A stretch of DNA of 64,000 nt, taken from NCBI RefSeq assembly GCF_001570545.1, contig NZ_BBXD01000017.1, positions 124,001-188,000 on the forward strand. Direction: 5' to 3'. The stretch is from Herbidospora mongoliensis (GTDB lineage: Bacteria > Actinomycetota > Actinomycetes > Streptosporangiales > Streptosporangiaceae). The notes beneath the pieces were generated by a model. The model made no database searches, was not told where the DNA came from, and saw nothing but the letters and a program-made list of their open reading frames with translations. Of this stretch, positions 27,226 through 35,712 are shown piece by piece. The number at the start of each line of letters is the position of its first letter. Within the stretch, counting starts at the first letter, position 1. The position numbers and the translations under genes are program-made.

Positions 27226-29349
27226 TTACCGCGCCAGCTTGAGCACGTTGGCGATGATCTTGGCCCCGGCGCCGCCCTCGGTGGTGAGGATCGACTCCGG
27301 GTGGAACTGCACCCCGAAGCGGCGGTTGGCGACGTCCTCGATCGCCATCACGGCGCCGTCGGCGGTCGCCGCGGTGACCGTGAACCCCTGCACCCCCGGG
27401 TGCTTGGCGTGCAGCGAGTGATAGCGGGCGGCGGTGAACGCCTCGGGCAGACCGTCGAGGAGCGCGCTGTCGCCCTCGCGCTTGACCTGGCCGCGCTTGC
27501 CGTGTTCGGGGTAGGGCAGCAGGTCGAGCTGGCCGCCGGCCTGCTCGACCATCGCCTGGAGACCGAGGCAGACGCCGAAGACCGGGAGGTCGCGCTGGTA
27601 GAGCGCCGACACGAGCGTGTCGGTGCCGAAGTCGGAGGGCCAGCCGGGCCCGGGTGAGAGCACGACCAGGGTCGGCGCGATGTCCTCGATCATCTCGATC
27701 GGGAAGCCGTGGCGCAGCGTGACGACCGTGGCGCCCTGCTGGCGGAAGTAGTCGGCCAGGGTGTTGACGAAGGAGTCCTCGTGGTCGACGAGGAGGACCT
27801 TGTGGCCTTCGCCCGGCTGCTCGGCTTTCACGATCTCTTCGCCGATGTCGGTCTTGCCGACCGCCGCCAGCGCGCCCAGCAGGGCACTGGCCTTGAGCTC
27901 GGTCTCGCGCTCCTCGGCGTCGGGGTCGGAGTCGAACAGCAGGGTCGCGCCCGCCCGGACCGTCGCCACGCCGTCGCGGATCTGGGCGGTCCGCAGGGTG
28001 AGGCCGGTGTTCATCGAGCCGTCGAAGCCGATGAAGCCGACCGCGCCGCCGTACCAGCGGCGGGTGGTGGCCTCGTTGTCCTCGATGAACTGCATCGCCC
28101 ACGTCTTCGGGGCGCCCGTGACGGTGACCGCCCACATATGGGTGAGGAAGGCGTCGAGGGCGTCGAACTCGGGGCGCAGGTAGCCCTCGATGTGGTCGAC
28201 GGTGTGGATCAGCCGGGAGTACATCTCGATCTGACGGCGGCCGATGACCTTGACCGAGCCGGGCACACAGATGCGCGACTTGTCGTTGCGGTCGACGTCG
28301 GTGCACATGGTCAGCTCCGACTCCTCCTTCACGCTGGACAGGAGGGTGCGGATCGCCTCGGCGTCCTCGACCGGGTTGGCGCCCCGGGCGATCGTGCCGG
28401 AGATCGGGCAGGTCTCGACGCGCTCGCCGCTGACCCGGACGTACATCTCCGGGGACGCGCCCACCAGGTGCTCGCCCTCGCCGAGGCCGATGATGAACTC
28501 ATACGGCGCCGGGTTGCTGGTGCGCAGCGAGCGGTAGAAGGCGGGCGGGTCGTCGCAGGAGGCGTGGAAGACCTGGCCGGGCACGACCTCGAACAGGTCG
28601 CCGCGCTTGAACTTCTCCTTGGCCTTGGCCACGACGTCGGAGTAGGTGCCCCTGACGGGGTCGGCCGGGATGTCGACGGCCTTGGTGAGCTCGCGGGAGT
28701 CACCGGCGCGCGGGAGGCCCTTCGTGCTTTTGCCGGTGAATTCGAACTCGTAGCTGTACTCCAGCACGGTCTCCTTCACCCGGTCGATCACCACGAGGCG
28801 GTCGGGCAGGTGGAGGACCAGGTCGCGCTGGTCGTCGGGGCGTTCCAGCTCGTACCGGATCGGTTCGAACTGGAAGGCCAGGTCATAGCCGAAGGCGCCG
28901 TAGAGACCGAGGTGCGGGTCGTTGCCCTTGAAGGCGGCGATGACCTCGCGGATCGCGGTGAAGACCGTCGGACGGCGGGAGCGCATCTCCTCGGGCAGCC
29001 ACTCGTCGGACGGGTGGACCTCGACCTCGGTGAAGGTGCCGGTGGGTGTGCCGACGACCTCTCCGGCGGCGCGGAGACAGGCCGCGACGGCGGGGAGCAC
29101 GACGGCGCCCCGGTCGTTGAGCGCGCGGACCGAGATGCGGCGGCCCTTCGCGACGAGTTCGAGGCAGGGGTCGACGTAGCCGAAGGCCCATCGGCTGTAC
29201 CTGCCCGGATAGTCCATCCCCGAGGAGAACGCCCCGCCTCGGCGGGTGCCGAGCGAGTCGACGATCTCCTCCAGAGCCGCCTCGGGGACGGCGCGCACGA
29301 CGCGCTGGACCCCGATGCCGCCCGCCGTGGTGTAACCGCTGGTCTCCAC
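27226..29349 (-). CDS. trpE: Anthranilate synthase, fused TrpE-TrpG
   Basis: A 707-residue single-chain enzyme converting chorismate and glutamine to anthranilate, the first step of tryptophan synthesis. Residues 1-495 are the chorismate-binding part with FEVVPGQVFHASCDDPPAFY, ISGTIARGANPVEDAEAIRT, LTMCTDVDRNDKSRICVPGS, and TGAPKTWAMQFIEDNEA. Residues 510-707 are the class I amidotransferase with VLSPGPGWPSDFG, nucleophile Cys in FGVCLGLQAM and VQFHPESIL. The start is GTG 29349 with AAGGGG upstream; the longer frame from 29391 would begin inside the attenuator. Control is by a trp attenuator with its own leader peptide. Other trp genes are not in the window. Confidence 0.95.
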   Translation of the reverse strand: METSGYTTAGGIGVQRVVRAVPEAALEEIVDSLGTRRGGAFSSGMDYPGRYSRWAFGYVDPCLELVAKGRRISVRALNDRGAVVLPAVAACLRAAGEVVGTPTGTFTEVEVHPSDEWLPEEMRSRRPTVFTAIREVIAAFKGNDPHLGLYGAFGYDLAFQFEPIRYELERPDDQRDLVLHLPDRLVVIDRVKETVLEYSYEFEFTGKSTKGLPRAGDSRELTKAVDIPADPVRGTYSDVVAKAKEKFKRGDLFEVVPGQVFHASCDDPPAFYRSLRTSNPAPYEFIIGLGEGEHLVGASPEMYVRVSGERVETCPISGTIARGANPVEDAEAIRTLLSSVKEESELTMCTDVDRNDKSRICVPGSVKVIGRRQIEMYSRLIHTVDHIEGYLRPEFDALDAFLTHMWAVTVTGAPKTWAMQFIEDNEATTRRWYGGAVGFIGFDGSMNTGLTLRTAQIRDGVATVRAGATLLFDSDPDAEERETELKASALLGALAAVGKTDIGEEIVKAEQPGEGHKVLLVDHEDSFVNTLADYFRQQGATVVTLRHGFPIEMIEDIAPTLVVLSPGPGWPSDFGTDTLVSALYQRDLPVFGVCLGLQAMVEQAGGQLDLLPYPEHGKRGQVKREGDSALLDGLPEAFTAARYHSLHAKHPGVQGFTVTAATADGAVMAIEDVANRRFGVQFHPESILTTEGGAGAKIIANVLKLAR

Positions 29350-29386
29350 TGTCGCCCCTTGATCCTTTCGAGGCCCCGGGGGCGGG

Positions 29387-29421
29387 AACACAGAAGGCCG
29401 CCCTATATCCCGGGGCGGCCT
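29387..29421 (-). terminator. Attenuator terminator of trpE
   Basis: On the minus strand AGGCCGCCC (29421-29413), loop CGGGATATA, GGGCGGCCT (29403-29395) forms a perfect 9-bp stem followed by TCTGTGTT. The upstream GGCGGCC (29457-29451) just after the leader peptide stop can pair with the first arm, giving the competing antiterminator. It ends about 40 bases before the trpE GTG. Confidence 0.8.
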
Positions 29422-29458
29422 GTTTCGATTCGCGAGAAACCTGAGCTAGGGGCCGCCG

Positions 29459-29497
29459 TTAGCGGCGCCACCACTGCTGCTGCTCAGGAATTCGCAT
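29459..29497 (-). CDS. trpL: trp leader peptide with tandem Trp codons
   Basis: A 12-residue open frame, MRIPEQQQWWRR, ending in TAA, placed about 110 bases upstream of trpE on the same strand. The two adjacent Trp codons precede a GCCGC/GCGGC self-pairing segment, an antiterminator segment and a terminator hairpin, the standard order of a transcription attenuator. When charged tRNA-Trp is scarce the ribosome stalls at the Trp codons and the antiterminator forms. No ribosome site precedes the ATG, so the transcript may begin at or close to it. A similar attenuator has been described for an anthranilate synthase gene of Streptomyces venezuelae. Confidence 0.85.
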   Translation of the reverse strand: MRIPEQQQWWRR

Positions 29498-29665
29498 GCG
29501 GCACACAATAACACGCCGGACTCCACATGTCGGGCGAATGGACGGACAGGCGACCGCTCGGCGCGTCCAGCACGCCGCTCGTCGATGGGAGCTCCCCGTG
29601 CGATCTACCGGTGTGACGGGAGTCACTTTACGCTCCAACCGACAACTTGTCGGAAGGAGAGTCCG

Positions 29666-29872
29666 TTGACGGAACCGCGCTCCCCCAGATCGGACCGCAG
29701 CCCCTGGAACTGGGTGTTGCTGCCAGCCGTCGTCATCCCGCTCATCCCGCTCCTGTTCAACCATGCCGAACCCCGGCTGCTCGGCATCCCGCTGTTCTAC
29801 TGGCTGCAACTCACCTTCATCCTGGTCAGCGTCGCGGCGACTCTCATCGTGTACCGGGTGACCCGCCGATGA
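29666..29872 (+). CDS. DUF3311 small membrane protein, symporter partner
   Basis: A 68-residue protein with two hydrophobic helices, WVLLPAVVIPLIPLLF and FYWLQLTFILVSVAATLIVY, ending VTRR. This is the DUF3311 pattern. Such proteins are nearly always encoded directly before a sodium:solute symporter, as here, and are thought to be its accessory subunit. I chose the TTG start at 29666 because AAGGAGAG lies 4 bases upstream; the open frame extends to 29585. The stop overlaps the symporter start (ATGA), so the two are translationally coupled. Confidence 0.85.
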   Translation: MTEPRSPRSDRSPWNWVLLPAVVIPLIPLLFNHAEPRLLGIPLFYWLQLTFILVSVAATLIVYRVTRR

Positions 29873-31467
29873 ACGAGCACATCACCGAGATCGTCGTCTT
29901 CACGGCGCTGTTCCTGCTGGTCAGCGGCATGGGCTTCGTGGCCTCCCGCTGGCGGCGGGCCGACAACCTGGCCTCCCTGAACGAATGGGGGCTGGGCGGG
30001 CGCAACTTCGGGCCGTGGGTCACCTGGTTCCTGGTGGGCGGGGACCTCTACACGGCCTACACGTTCGTGGCGGTTCCCGCGCTGCTGTTCGGGGCCGGCG
30101 CCATGGGGTTCTTCGCCGTCCCCTACACGGTCATCGTGTATCCGCTGGTCATGCTGGTGCTGATCCGGCTGTGGTCGGTGTCGCACGTGCACGGCCTGGT
30201 CACACCGGCCGATTTCGTGCGGGTACGTTTCGGGTCGCCGACCCTGGCGCTGCTGATCGCCGTCACGGGGATCGTGGCGACGATGCCGTACATCGCGCTG
30301 CAGCTCATCGGCATCGAGGCCGTGCTGAAGACGATGGGGGTGACCGGGGACCTGCCGCTGATCATCGCGTTCGCGATCCTGGCGGCGTACACCTATCAGA
30401 GCGGGCTGCGCGCCCCGGCGCTCATCGCCTTCGTGAAGGACACGCTGATCTACATCGTGATCCTGGTGGCGATCATCTACATCCCGGCGAAGCTCGGCGG
30501 GTTCGGGGCGATCTTCGACGCGGCCGAGGCGAAGTTCGCCGGCACGGCCGCCCCCGGTGACGGGACCCTGCTGAACGCCAACAACCAGCTGCAGTACATC
30601 ACCCTGGCGCTCGGGTCGGCGCTGGCGCTGTTCCTCTATCCGCACAGCGTGACCGGGGTGCTGGCGTCACGTTCGCGCGACGTGGTCAAGCGGAACATGT
30701 CGGCGCTGCCCGCCTACAGCCTGCTGCTGGGGCTGATCGCGCTGCTCGGTTTCATGGCCATCGCGGCCGGGGTCACCCCGATCGGGACCGACGTGAACAC
30801 GGTCGTGCCGCAGCTGTTCGACCAGATGTTCCCCGACTGGTTCACCGGCGTCGCGTTCGCGGCCATCGGCATCGGCGCGCTGGTGCCGGCCGCGATCATG
30901 TCGATCGCGGCGGCGAACCTGTTCACCCGCAACATCTACAAGGAGTACATCCGGCGGGACGCCACCGACGCGCAGGAGGCCAGGGTCAGCAAGCTGACCT
31001 CGCTGGTCGTGAAGGTCGGCGCGGTGCTGTGCATCCTGCTGATCGACCCGCAGTTCTCCATCGACCTGCAGCTCATCGGCGGCGTGATCATCCTGCAGAC
31101 GCTGCCGTCGGTGGCGCTGGGGCTGTTCACGCGATGGTTCCACCGGGTCGGGCTGATCGCGGGGTGGACGGCCGGGATGACGGCCGGGATGGTGCTGCTC
31201 TACAACATCGCGAACCCGGCGAACGACCACGCCCACTTCGGCGGGTCGGCGTTCCCGCTGAACAAACTCGGCCTCGACACGTCGATGACGATCTACGCCG
31301 GGTTCCTGGCGCTGCTGGTCAACCTGGTGGTCGCCGCGCTGGTGACGGTGCTGGCCCGGCGCCTCGGTTCACCCGAGGGCGTCGACGGCACGGCTCCCGC
31401 CGACTACACGGCCGAGTCGGGCGACCCGCAGGTCAAGGAGGACCTGGAGGTGGCCGGGTCGACGTGA
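29869..31467 (+). CDS. Sodium:solute symporter family permease (monocarboxylate type)
   Basis: A 532-residue membrane carrier with about 13 helices. SSS-family marks are LNEWGLGGRNFGPWVTWFLV with GGDLYTAYTFVAVPALLFGA near the N-terminus, MPYIALQLIGIEAVLKTMGV, ALFLYPHSVTGVLASRSRD, and AIGIGALVPAAIMSIAAANL. Pairing with DUF3311 is typical of MctP-like monocarboxylate or acetate/pyruvate symporters. The C-terminal 35 residues are hydrophilic. Substrate is inferred from the pairing only. Its ATG overlaps the DUF3311 stop. Confidence 0.9.
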   Translation: MNEHITEIVVFTALFLLVSGMGFVASRWRRADNLASLNEWGLGGRNFGPWVTWFLVGGDLYTAYTFVAVPALLFGAGAMGFFAVPYTVIVYPLVMLVLIRLWSVSHVHGLVTPADFVRVRFGSPTLALLIAVTGIVATMPYIALQLIGIEAVLKTMGVTGDLPLIIAFAILAAYTYQSGLRAPALIAFVKDTLIYIVILVAIIYIPAKLGGFGAIFDAAEAKFAGTAAPGDGTLLNANNQLQYITLALGSALALFLYPHSVTGVLASRSRDVVKRNMSALPAYSLLLGLIALLGFMAIAAGVTPIGTDVNTVVPQLFDQMFPDWFTGVAFAAIGIGALVPAAIMSIAAANLFTRNIYKEYIRRDATDAQEARVSKLTSLVVKVGAVLCILLIDPQFSIDLQLIGGVIILQTLPSVALGLFTRWFHRVGLIAGWTAGMTAGMVLLYNIANPANDHAHFGGSAFPLNKLGLDTSMTIYAGFLALLVNLVVAALVTVLARRLGSPEGVDGTAPADYTAESGDPQVKEDLEVAGST

Positions 31468-31547
31468 TCCCCTTACGGCGCCTTTACAACGTAGATTCAA
31501 AGACGGTTCTCACCTGACGCTCATGCGCGGTTCCTAGCGTGAACGTC

Positions 31548-32360
31548 ATGACGGACCACGACGAAGGCAAACGGGTCAGCCGGCGCACGATGATCGCCGG
31601 GGTGGGTTCGCTCGGCCTGGGCGCGCTGCTCGCGGCGTGCGGGTCGAGCGGCTCCACCTCGGTGACGACCTCCACGGGCGCCACGGCGACCATCACCCCC
31701 CAGGCCGCCACCGGCGACCTGACGGCTCTTTTCGAATCCTCCGGTACGTGCACGCTCACCGCCTCCACCACGCAGGGGCCCTACTACTTCGACGCGGACA
31801 AGATCCGGTCGGACATCCGCGAGGACCGGCCGGGGACCCGGCTGGACGTGGCGATCCGGGTCAGGGACAGCGAGACGTGCGAACCGCTGAAGGACGCCGT
31901 GGTCGAGATCTGGCACTGCGACGCGGGCGGCGCCTACTCGGGCGCCGAGTCGGCGTCGGCGGGCGGCCCCGGCCAAGGCCGGACGCCTGGTGGAGGAGGC
32001 GGTGACCTGGTCCCCGCCGATGACAACCGCTATCTGCGGGGCGCCCAGGTGACCAACGCCGAGGGGATCGTCACGTTCACCACGATCTGGCCGGGGTGGT
32101 ATCGAGGTCGTACCGTGCACATCCATGCCATGGTCCACGTGGGCCAGGACAGGACCCTCACCACACAGGTGATGTTCGACGAGGCGCTGAACGACGCGGT
32201 CATGGCGGCGGAGCCGTACACGGGACGGGGCGCGCGGGACACCCGTAACGAGAACGACTCGATCTTCCAGACCGGCATGATCATGAGGACCGTCGAGGGC
32301 TCCGGCGGATACCAGGGCGCGATCACCTTCGACGTCGACCCCGACCACGACGGACGGTAG
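31548..32360 (+). CDS. Tat-exported lipoprotein intradiol ring-cleavage dioxygenase
   Basis: A 270-residue protein. The N-terminus has a twin-arginine signal (SRRTMIAGVGSLGLGALLAA) with a lipobox LLAAC, so it should be folded and metallated inside, exported by Tat and anchored to the outer face of the membrane. A Ser/Thr-rich linker follows. The catalytic part has the Fe(III) ligands expected for intradiol dioxygenases: Tyr in GPYYFD, and Tyr-x3-...-His-x-His in WYRGRTVHIHAM. VVEIWHCDAGGAYSG is the conserved strand. A Gly/Pro-rich loop interrupts it at about residue 145. Intradiol enzymes cleave catechols; the substrate of extracytoplasmic members is unclear. ATG 31548 is preferred over a GTG at 31539. 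Confidence 0.9.
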   Translation: MTDHDEGKRVSRRTMIAGVGSLGLGALLAACGSSGSTSVTTSTGATATITPQAATGDLTALFESSGTCTLTASTTQGPYYFDADKIRSDIREDRPGTRLDVAIRVRDSETCEPLKDAVVEIWHCDAGGAYSGAESASAGGPGQGRTPGGGGGDLVPADDNRYLRGAQVTNAEGIVTFTTIWPGWYRGRTVHIHAMVHVGQDRTLTTQVMFDEALNDAVMAAEPYTGRGARDTRNENDSIFQTGMIMRTVEGSGGYQGAITFDVDPDHDGR

Positions 32361-32422
32361 CCCCCTCCCCGCGATCGGTGAGATCATCGGCGGGCACCGA
32401 ACGTAGCGGGAGGGGAACGCCG

Positions 32423-33526
32423 ATGGCGGATCCGGCGGTATCAGGGGACGGCCTGAGCAGGGCGGCCAGGACGGCGGGGCGGATTCTGGTCCTCCTCGCC
32501 CTGACGGCGGTGATCCTGTGGATGATCTACCAGGTCAGGACCGTCGCGATCAGCGTCGTGCTGGCCATCTTCATCACCACGCTGATGATGCCCCCGGCGC
32601 GCGCGCTCCGGGAGATCGGCCTGAACCGGGCCCTGTCCACCATGGGCGCCTTCATCGGGGTGATCGTGGTGCTGGCCTCCTTCATCGCGGTGCTCGTGCC
32701 CCCGACGATCGACGGCATCGCCGAACTGAACGCCAGCATCGGCCAGGTGGTCACCGACCTGCAGAAGACGGCCGCCGGGTTCGGCCTGGACCACGCGCAG
32801 ATCCAGAAATACGTCGCCGACTTCCAGACCTACCTGTCGGGACGCGGCGGTGAGATAGCGACGGGCGCGCTCACCGGGGTGCGCACCATCGGCGAGATCG
32901 TGGTCGGCGGGGTGCTCGCCCTGATCCTGGCCGTCTACCTGGTCCACGGTGGCGACCACCTGGTCCACTGGCTGGCCGACCTCGCGCCGCGTGGCAGCCG
33001 CGGCCACATCCTGAACACCTGCCGGGTCGTCTTCGACGTGATCGGACGCTACGTCCGCGGCGTGGCGGCGGTCGGGTTCGTCGACGCGTTCTTCATCGGC
33101 ATCACCCTGTGGATCCTCGGGGTGCCGATCGCGCTGCCGCTGGCGGTGCTGACGTTCGTCGGCGCGTTCCTGCCGGTCATCGGCGCGCTGTTCGCGGGCC
33201 TGCTGGCGGCTGTGGTGGCGTTCGTGGCCAAGGGGTGGATCGTGGCCTTGATCGTCGTCGCGGTGACCATCCTGGTGCAGCAACTCGAAGGACACGTCCT
33301 GGCGCCGCTGATCTACGGGAAGGCGCTCGACCTGCCTGGGGCGGTCATCCTGATCGCACTGGCCGTCGGCAGCTTCGTCGCGGGCATCGTGGGCGCGTTC
33401 CTGGCCGCGCCGGTCGCTTCGGTGATCGTGGCGTTGATCCGCGACGCGCAGGGGCGCTCTCCCGATTCGGGCCCGCCCGCCACGCCGCCGGAACCTCCAC
33501 CGCCCGCGAAACCGGCGGTGGCCTGA
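32423..33526 (+). CDS. AI-2E family transporter (UPF0118)
   Basis: A 367-residue membrane protein with the AI-2E layout: a pair of helices near the start (ILVLLALTAVILWMIYQVR and ISVVLAIFITTLMMPPARAL), a further helix, a soluble segment of about 80 residues (VVTDLQKTAAGFGLDHAQIQ), and a block of helices with VGGVLALILAVYLVHGGDHL, GRYVRGVAAVGFVDAFFIGI, FVGAFLPVIGALFAGLLAA, and QQLEGHVLAPLIYGKALDLP. The last is the best conserved block. The C-terminus is Pro-rich. Family roles range from autoinducer export to sodium/proton exchange; the role here is unknown. GGGAGGGGA lies 8 bases before the ATG. Confidence 0.92.
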   Translation: MADPAVSGDGLSRAARTAGRILVLLALTAVILWMIYQVRTVAISVVLAIFITTLMMPPARALREIGLNRALSTMGAFIGVIVVLASFIAVLVPPTIDGIAELNASIGQVVTDLQKTAAGFGLDHAQIQKYVADFQTYLSGRGGEIATGALTGVRTIGEIVVGGVLALILAVYLVHGGDHLVHWLADLAPRGSRGHILNTCRVVFDVIGRYVRGVAAVGFVDAFFIGITLWILGVPIALPLAVLTFVGAFLPVIGALFAGLLAAVVAFVAKGWIVALIVVAVTILVQQLEGHVLAPLIYGKALDLPGAVILIALAVGSFVAGIVGAFLAAPVASVIVALIRDAQGRSPDSGPPATPPEPPPPAKPAVA

Positions 33527-33564
33527 CCGGCGAGTTCGGCCGGCGCCAGTCGCGTGGCCGGTCT

Positions 33565-33753
33565 CTACTGGGCGGGCCAGGCGGGGTGGATCTGCTCGAC
33601 GCGGTCGCGGCGCGTGTACATGTCCCAGTAGACGTCCGCCAGGTCGTCGGGGTCGACGACGGGGAACGCCCCGAGGTCGAACGCTTTCTCGATCGCTTCG
33701 CTGCGGTCGATGGCGGCGGCGACCGACAGGGTGCCATCCGCCCAGCGGGTCAT
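33565..33753 (-). CDS. 62-residue protein resembling the C-terminus of a short-chain dehydrogenase
   Basis: MTRWADGTLSVAAAIDRSEA is followed by AFDLGAFPVVDPDDLADVYW and DMYTRRDRVEQIHPAW. This looks like the last 60 residues of certain SDR oxidoreductases, which end in a D-P-x-x-L-A-x-x-Y-W-D-M-Y-T-K/R-R-D-R-x-E pattern. No Rossmann domain precedes it; upstream is the PPDK-like gene. It may be the remnant of a deleted SDR gene. However, its ATG overlaps the upstream stop (ATGA), so it would be translated as the third member of that operon. Similarity is from memory of the family, not a search. Confidence 0.55.
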   Translation of the reverse strand: MTRWADGTLSVAAAIDRSEAIEKAFDLGAFPVVDPDDLADVYWDMYTRRDRVEQIHPAWPAQ

Positions 33754-35102
33754 GCCTGTTCCTGCCCCCCTCGCTGGATCAGAACGGCGTGCGCCGCGCT
33801 GAGGCGTTGAGGGTCGGAGCGCTCCGAGGTGTCGCCGGAGACGGTGTCCGCCCATTCGAGGAGCCGGTGCACGTGGGCTTCAGCCAGGGATGTGGTGACG
33901 GCCGCCTCGCCTGCGACCACGTCGCCGCTGGTGCCGTCGATGGTGATGACGGCGCCCTCCGTCAGGGTGCGGTCGCCGGCCCGGATCGAGCCTGCCGCCA
34001 CGATCAGGCCCGCGGTGCCGACCACGGCGGGTTTGCCCATCGCGCGGGCGACCACCGCCGCGTGGCTGGCCGGGCCGCCTCGCGCGGTGACGATTCCGGT
34101 GGCGGCGGCGATGCCGCGCAGGTCGAGGGGGGAGGTCTCCGGGCGGACCAGGATGACGGGGCCGTCGGCCGCCATGCGGACCGCCGCCTCAGAGGTGGTC
34201 GCGATGCTTCCGGTCGCCACGCCGGGGCAGGCGCCCAGGCCTCGGGCCACCACGTCGGCGGGCAGGGCGATCCGGGCGGTTCGTACCTGCTGGAGATCCT
34301 TCTCGGTGACCCGGAGGAGGGATTCCTCGCGGGCGATCACGCCGTCGTCGGCGAGGTCGGTCGCCACCCGGACGGCGGCGGCGCCGGTGAAACGGCCGGG
34401 GCGGACCTGGAGGAGCCACAACCTGCCGCTTTCGTAGGTGAACTCCAGGTAGCAGGCGTCGCGGTAGTGCGCTTCGACGCGGGCCATCGCGTGCGTCAGA
34501 CCGGCCCACACCTCGGGTTCCCGGTCGGCCAGGTCGTGCAGCGGACGGGGGTGTTCGCGGCCGGAGACCACCGCGTCGCCCCGGCGGCCGAACAGGACGT
34601 CGCCGTACGGGACGGGGTCGCCCGTGGTGGGGTCGCGGGTGAAGGCGACGCCGGTGCCGCTGTGGTGGTCGCGGTCTCCGTGGACCATCGTCTGGACGGA
34701 CACCGCCGTGCCGAGGTCGTGGGAGATGCCGTGGAGGTCGCGGTAGGTCTTGGCGCGGGGGGTGTGCCACGAGGCGAAGACCTCGGTGACCGCGTTCAGC
34801 AGGGGGCCGATCGGGTCGGTGTCCAGGTCGAGGACGGTCGTCATCATGCCGGGCATCGACACGCTCGCGCCGGATCGGACCGACACCCGTGTCGCGGGGA
34901 GGTCGGACAGGGCGGCGGACAGCTCCTCGACCAGGCCCTCGGGCAGGTGGCCGTCGCGGAGATAGGCGCGGCACGCGTCGGTTCCGATGACGAATCCGGG
35001 TGGTACGGGCAGGCCCAGGCGGCCCAGCACGACCAGGCCGTGGGCCTTGCCGCCGATCACCTCGACCGGTTCGCCCGACGTGAGGGGGTGGATCCACCTC
35101 AT
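33750..35102 (-). CDS. PPDK-like protein: ATP-grasp plus phosphohistidine domain, no PEP domain
   Basis: A 450-residue protein. Residues 1-330 are a pyruvate phosphate dikinase-type ATP-grasp domain: VIGGKAHGLVVLGRLGLPVP near the start, VSVRSGASVSMPGMMTTVLD, HHSGTGVAFTRDPTTGDP, CYLEFTYESGRLWLLQVRPG. Residues 340-420 are the swivel domain with the phosphohistidine in TARGGPASHAAVVARAMGKP (His347). Full PPDK is about 880 residues and ends with a PEP/pyruvate-binding barrel, which is absent here. It could transfer phosphate from ATP via His347 to a partner protein or small molecule. It is flanked by ATGA overlaps with the winged-helix gene upstream and the short ORF downstream. Confidence 0.85.
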   Translation of the reverse strand: MRWIHPLTSGEPVEVIGGKAHGLVVLGRLGLPVPPGFVIGTDACRAYLRDGHLPEGLVEELSAALSDLPATRVSVRSGASVSMPGMMTTVLDLDTDPIGPLLNAVTEVFASWHTPRAKTYRDLHGISHDLGTAVSVQTMVHGDRDHHSGTGVAFTRDPTTGDPVPYGDVLFGRRGDAVVSGREHPRPLHDLADREPEVWAGLTHAMARVEAHYRDACYLEFTYESGRLWLLQVRPGRFTGAAAVRVATDLADDGVIAREESLLRVTEKDLQQVRTARIALPADVVARGLGACPGVATGSIATTSEAAVRMAADGPVILVRPETSPLDLRGIAAATGIVTARGGPASHAAVVARAMGKPAVVGTAGLIVAAGSIRAGDRTLTEGAVITIDGTSGDVVAGEAAVTTSLAEAHVHRLLEWADTVSGDTSERSDPQRLSAAHAVLIQRGGQEQA

Positions 35103-35692
35103 CGCGGGATACCCAGGGTGACCAGCAGGTCTTCGTGCAGCTGGAACCAGATGACGTGGTAGGACGCCATGTCGTCCGTGACGTACTCCCGCTCCCCCGC
35201 CCTGGCCCGTGTCAGCGCCTCGGTGAGGCGGACGCGGTATCTGGCGAAGCGGGGCAGCGCCTGCGACAGGGCGGCGACGACGGTCTCGGCGCGGCGATCG
35301 AGGTCGGTCAGCAGGGTGAGGACGCGGGCGTCGTGGGCCGGGTCGCCATGGTCGTTCAGGGTGCCCCCGCGCATCTGCCACGCCTCGCAGAGGTCGAGCA
35401 GCTCGGTGTTCAGGGGCAGGAAACGATCGAGGGCGTCGGTCACCGCAGCCCTGGTGCCGGCGTCGTCGAGTTCGGCGGCGACGCGGGCGGCGTGCACGGT
35501 CTTGCCGGTCGGGGTGATGCCCCAGCCGCCGAAGTCTCCCGGTTCGTAGGTCACCAGCCCGGCCACGGCCAGGTCGATCAGCTCCGACTGGACGTCGGAC
35601 TCACCGAACCCGGACGCCTCGGCCAGCCGCGTCAGGGTCGTGAACCCCATGCAGCGAAGGGTGTTGAGAACCAGCAGGTCAGAGCTCGTCAC
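35099..35692 (-). CDS. Winged-helix-like protein coupled to the PPDK-like gene
   Basis: About 197 residues. The first 75 look like a MarR-type winged helix: SSDLLVLNTLRCMGFTTLTR, LAEASGFGESDVQSELIDLA, VAGLVTYEPGDFGGWGITPT, GKTVHAARVA. The rest is helical, with TLNDHGDPAHDARVLTLLTD and YVTDDMASYHVIWFQLHEDL. I do not know a named family. The stop overlaps the ATG of the PPDK-like gene. It may regulate that operon or be the partner that receives phosphate. GTG 35692 is the likely start, with AGGAG about 14 bases upstream; ATG 35650 is possible. A 10-bp palindrome lies at 35713-35722. Confidence 0.65.
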   Translation of the reverse strand: MTSSDLLVLNTLRCMGFTTLTRLAEASGFGESDVQSELIDLAVAGLVTYEPGDFGGWGITPTGKTVHAARVAAELDDAGTRAAVTDALDRFLPLNTELLDLCEAWQMRGGTLNDHGDPAHDARVLTLLTDLDRRAETVVAALSQALPRFARYRVRLTEALTRARAGEREYVTDDMASYHVIWFQLHEDLLVTLGIPR

Positions 35693-35712
35693 ACGACGAA
35701 GCGTACTCCTAC

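Noticed and set aside
27709-29511. A 600-residue plus-strand frame opposite trpE.
   Set aside because: Shadow of the anthranilate synthase gene; it also crosses the attenuator.
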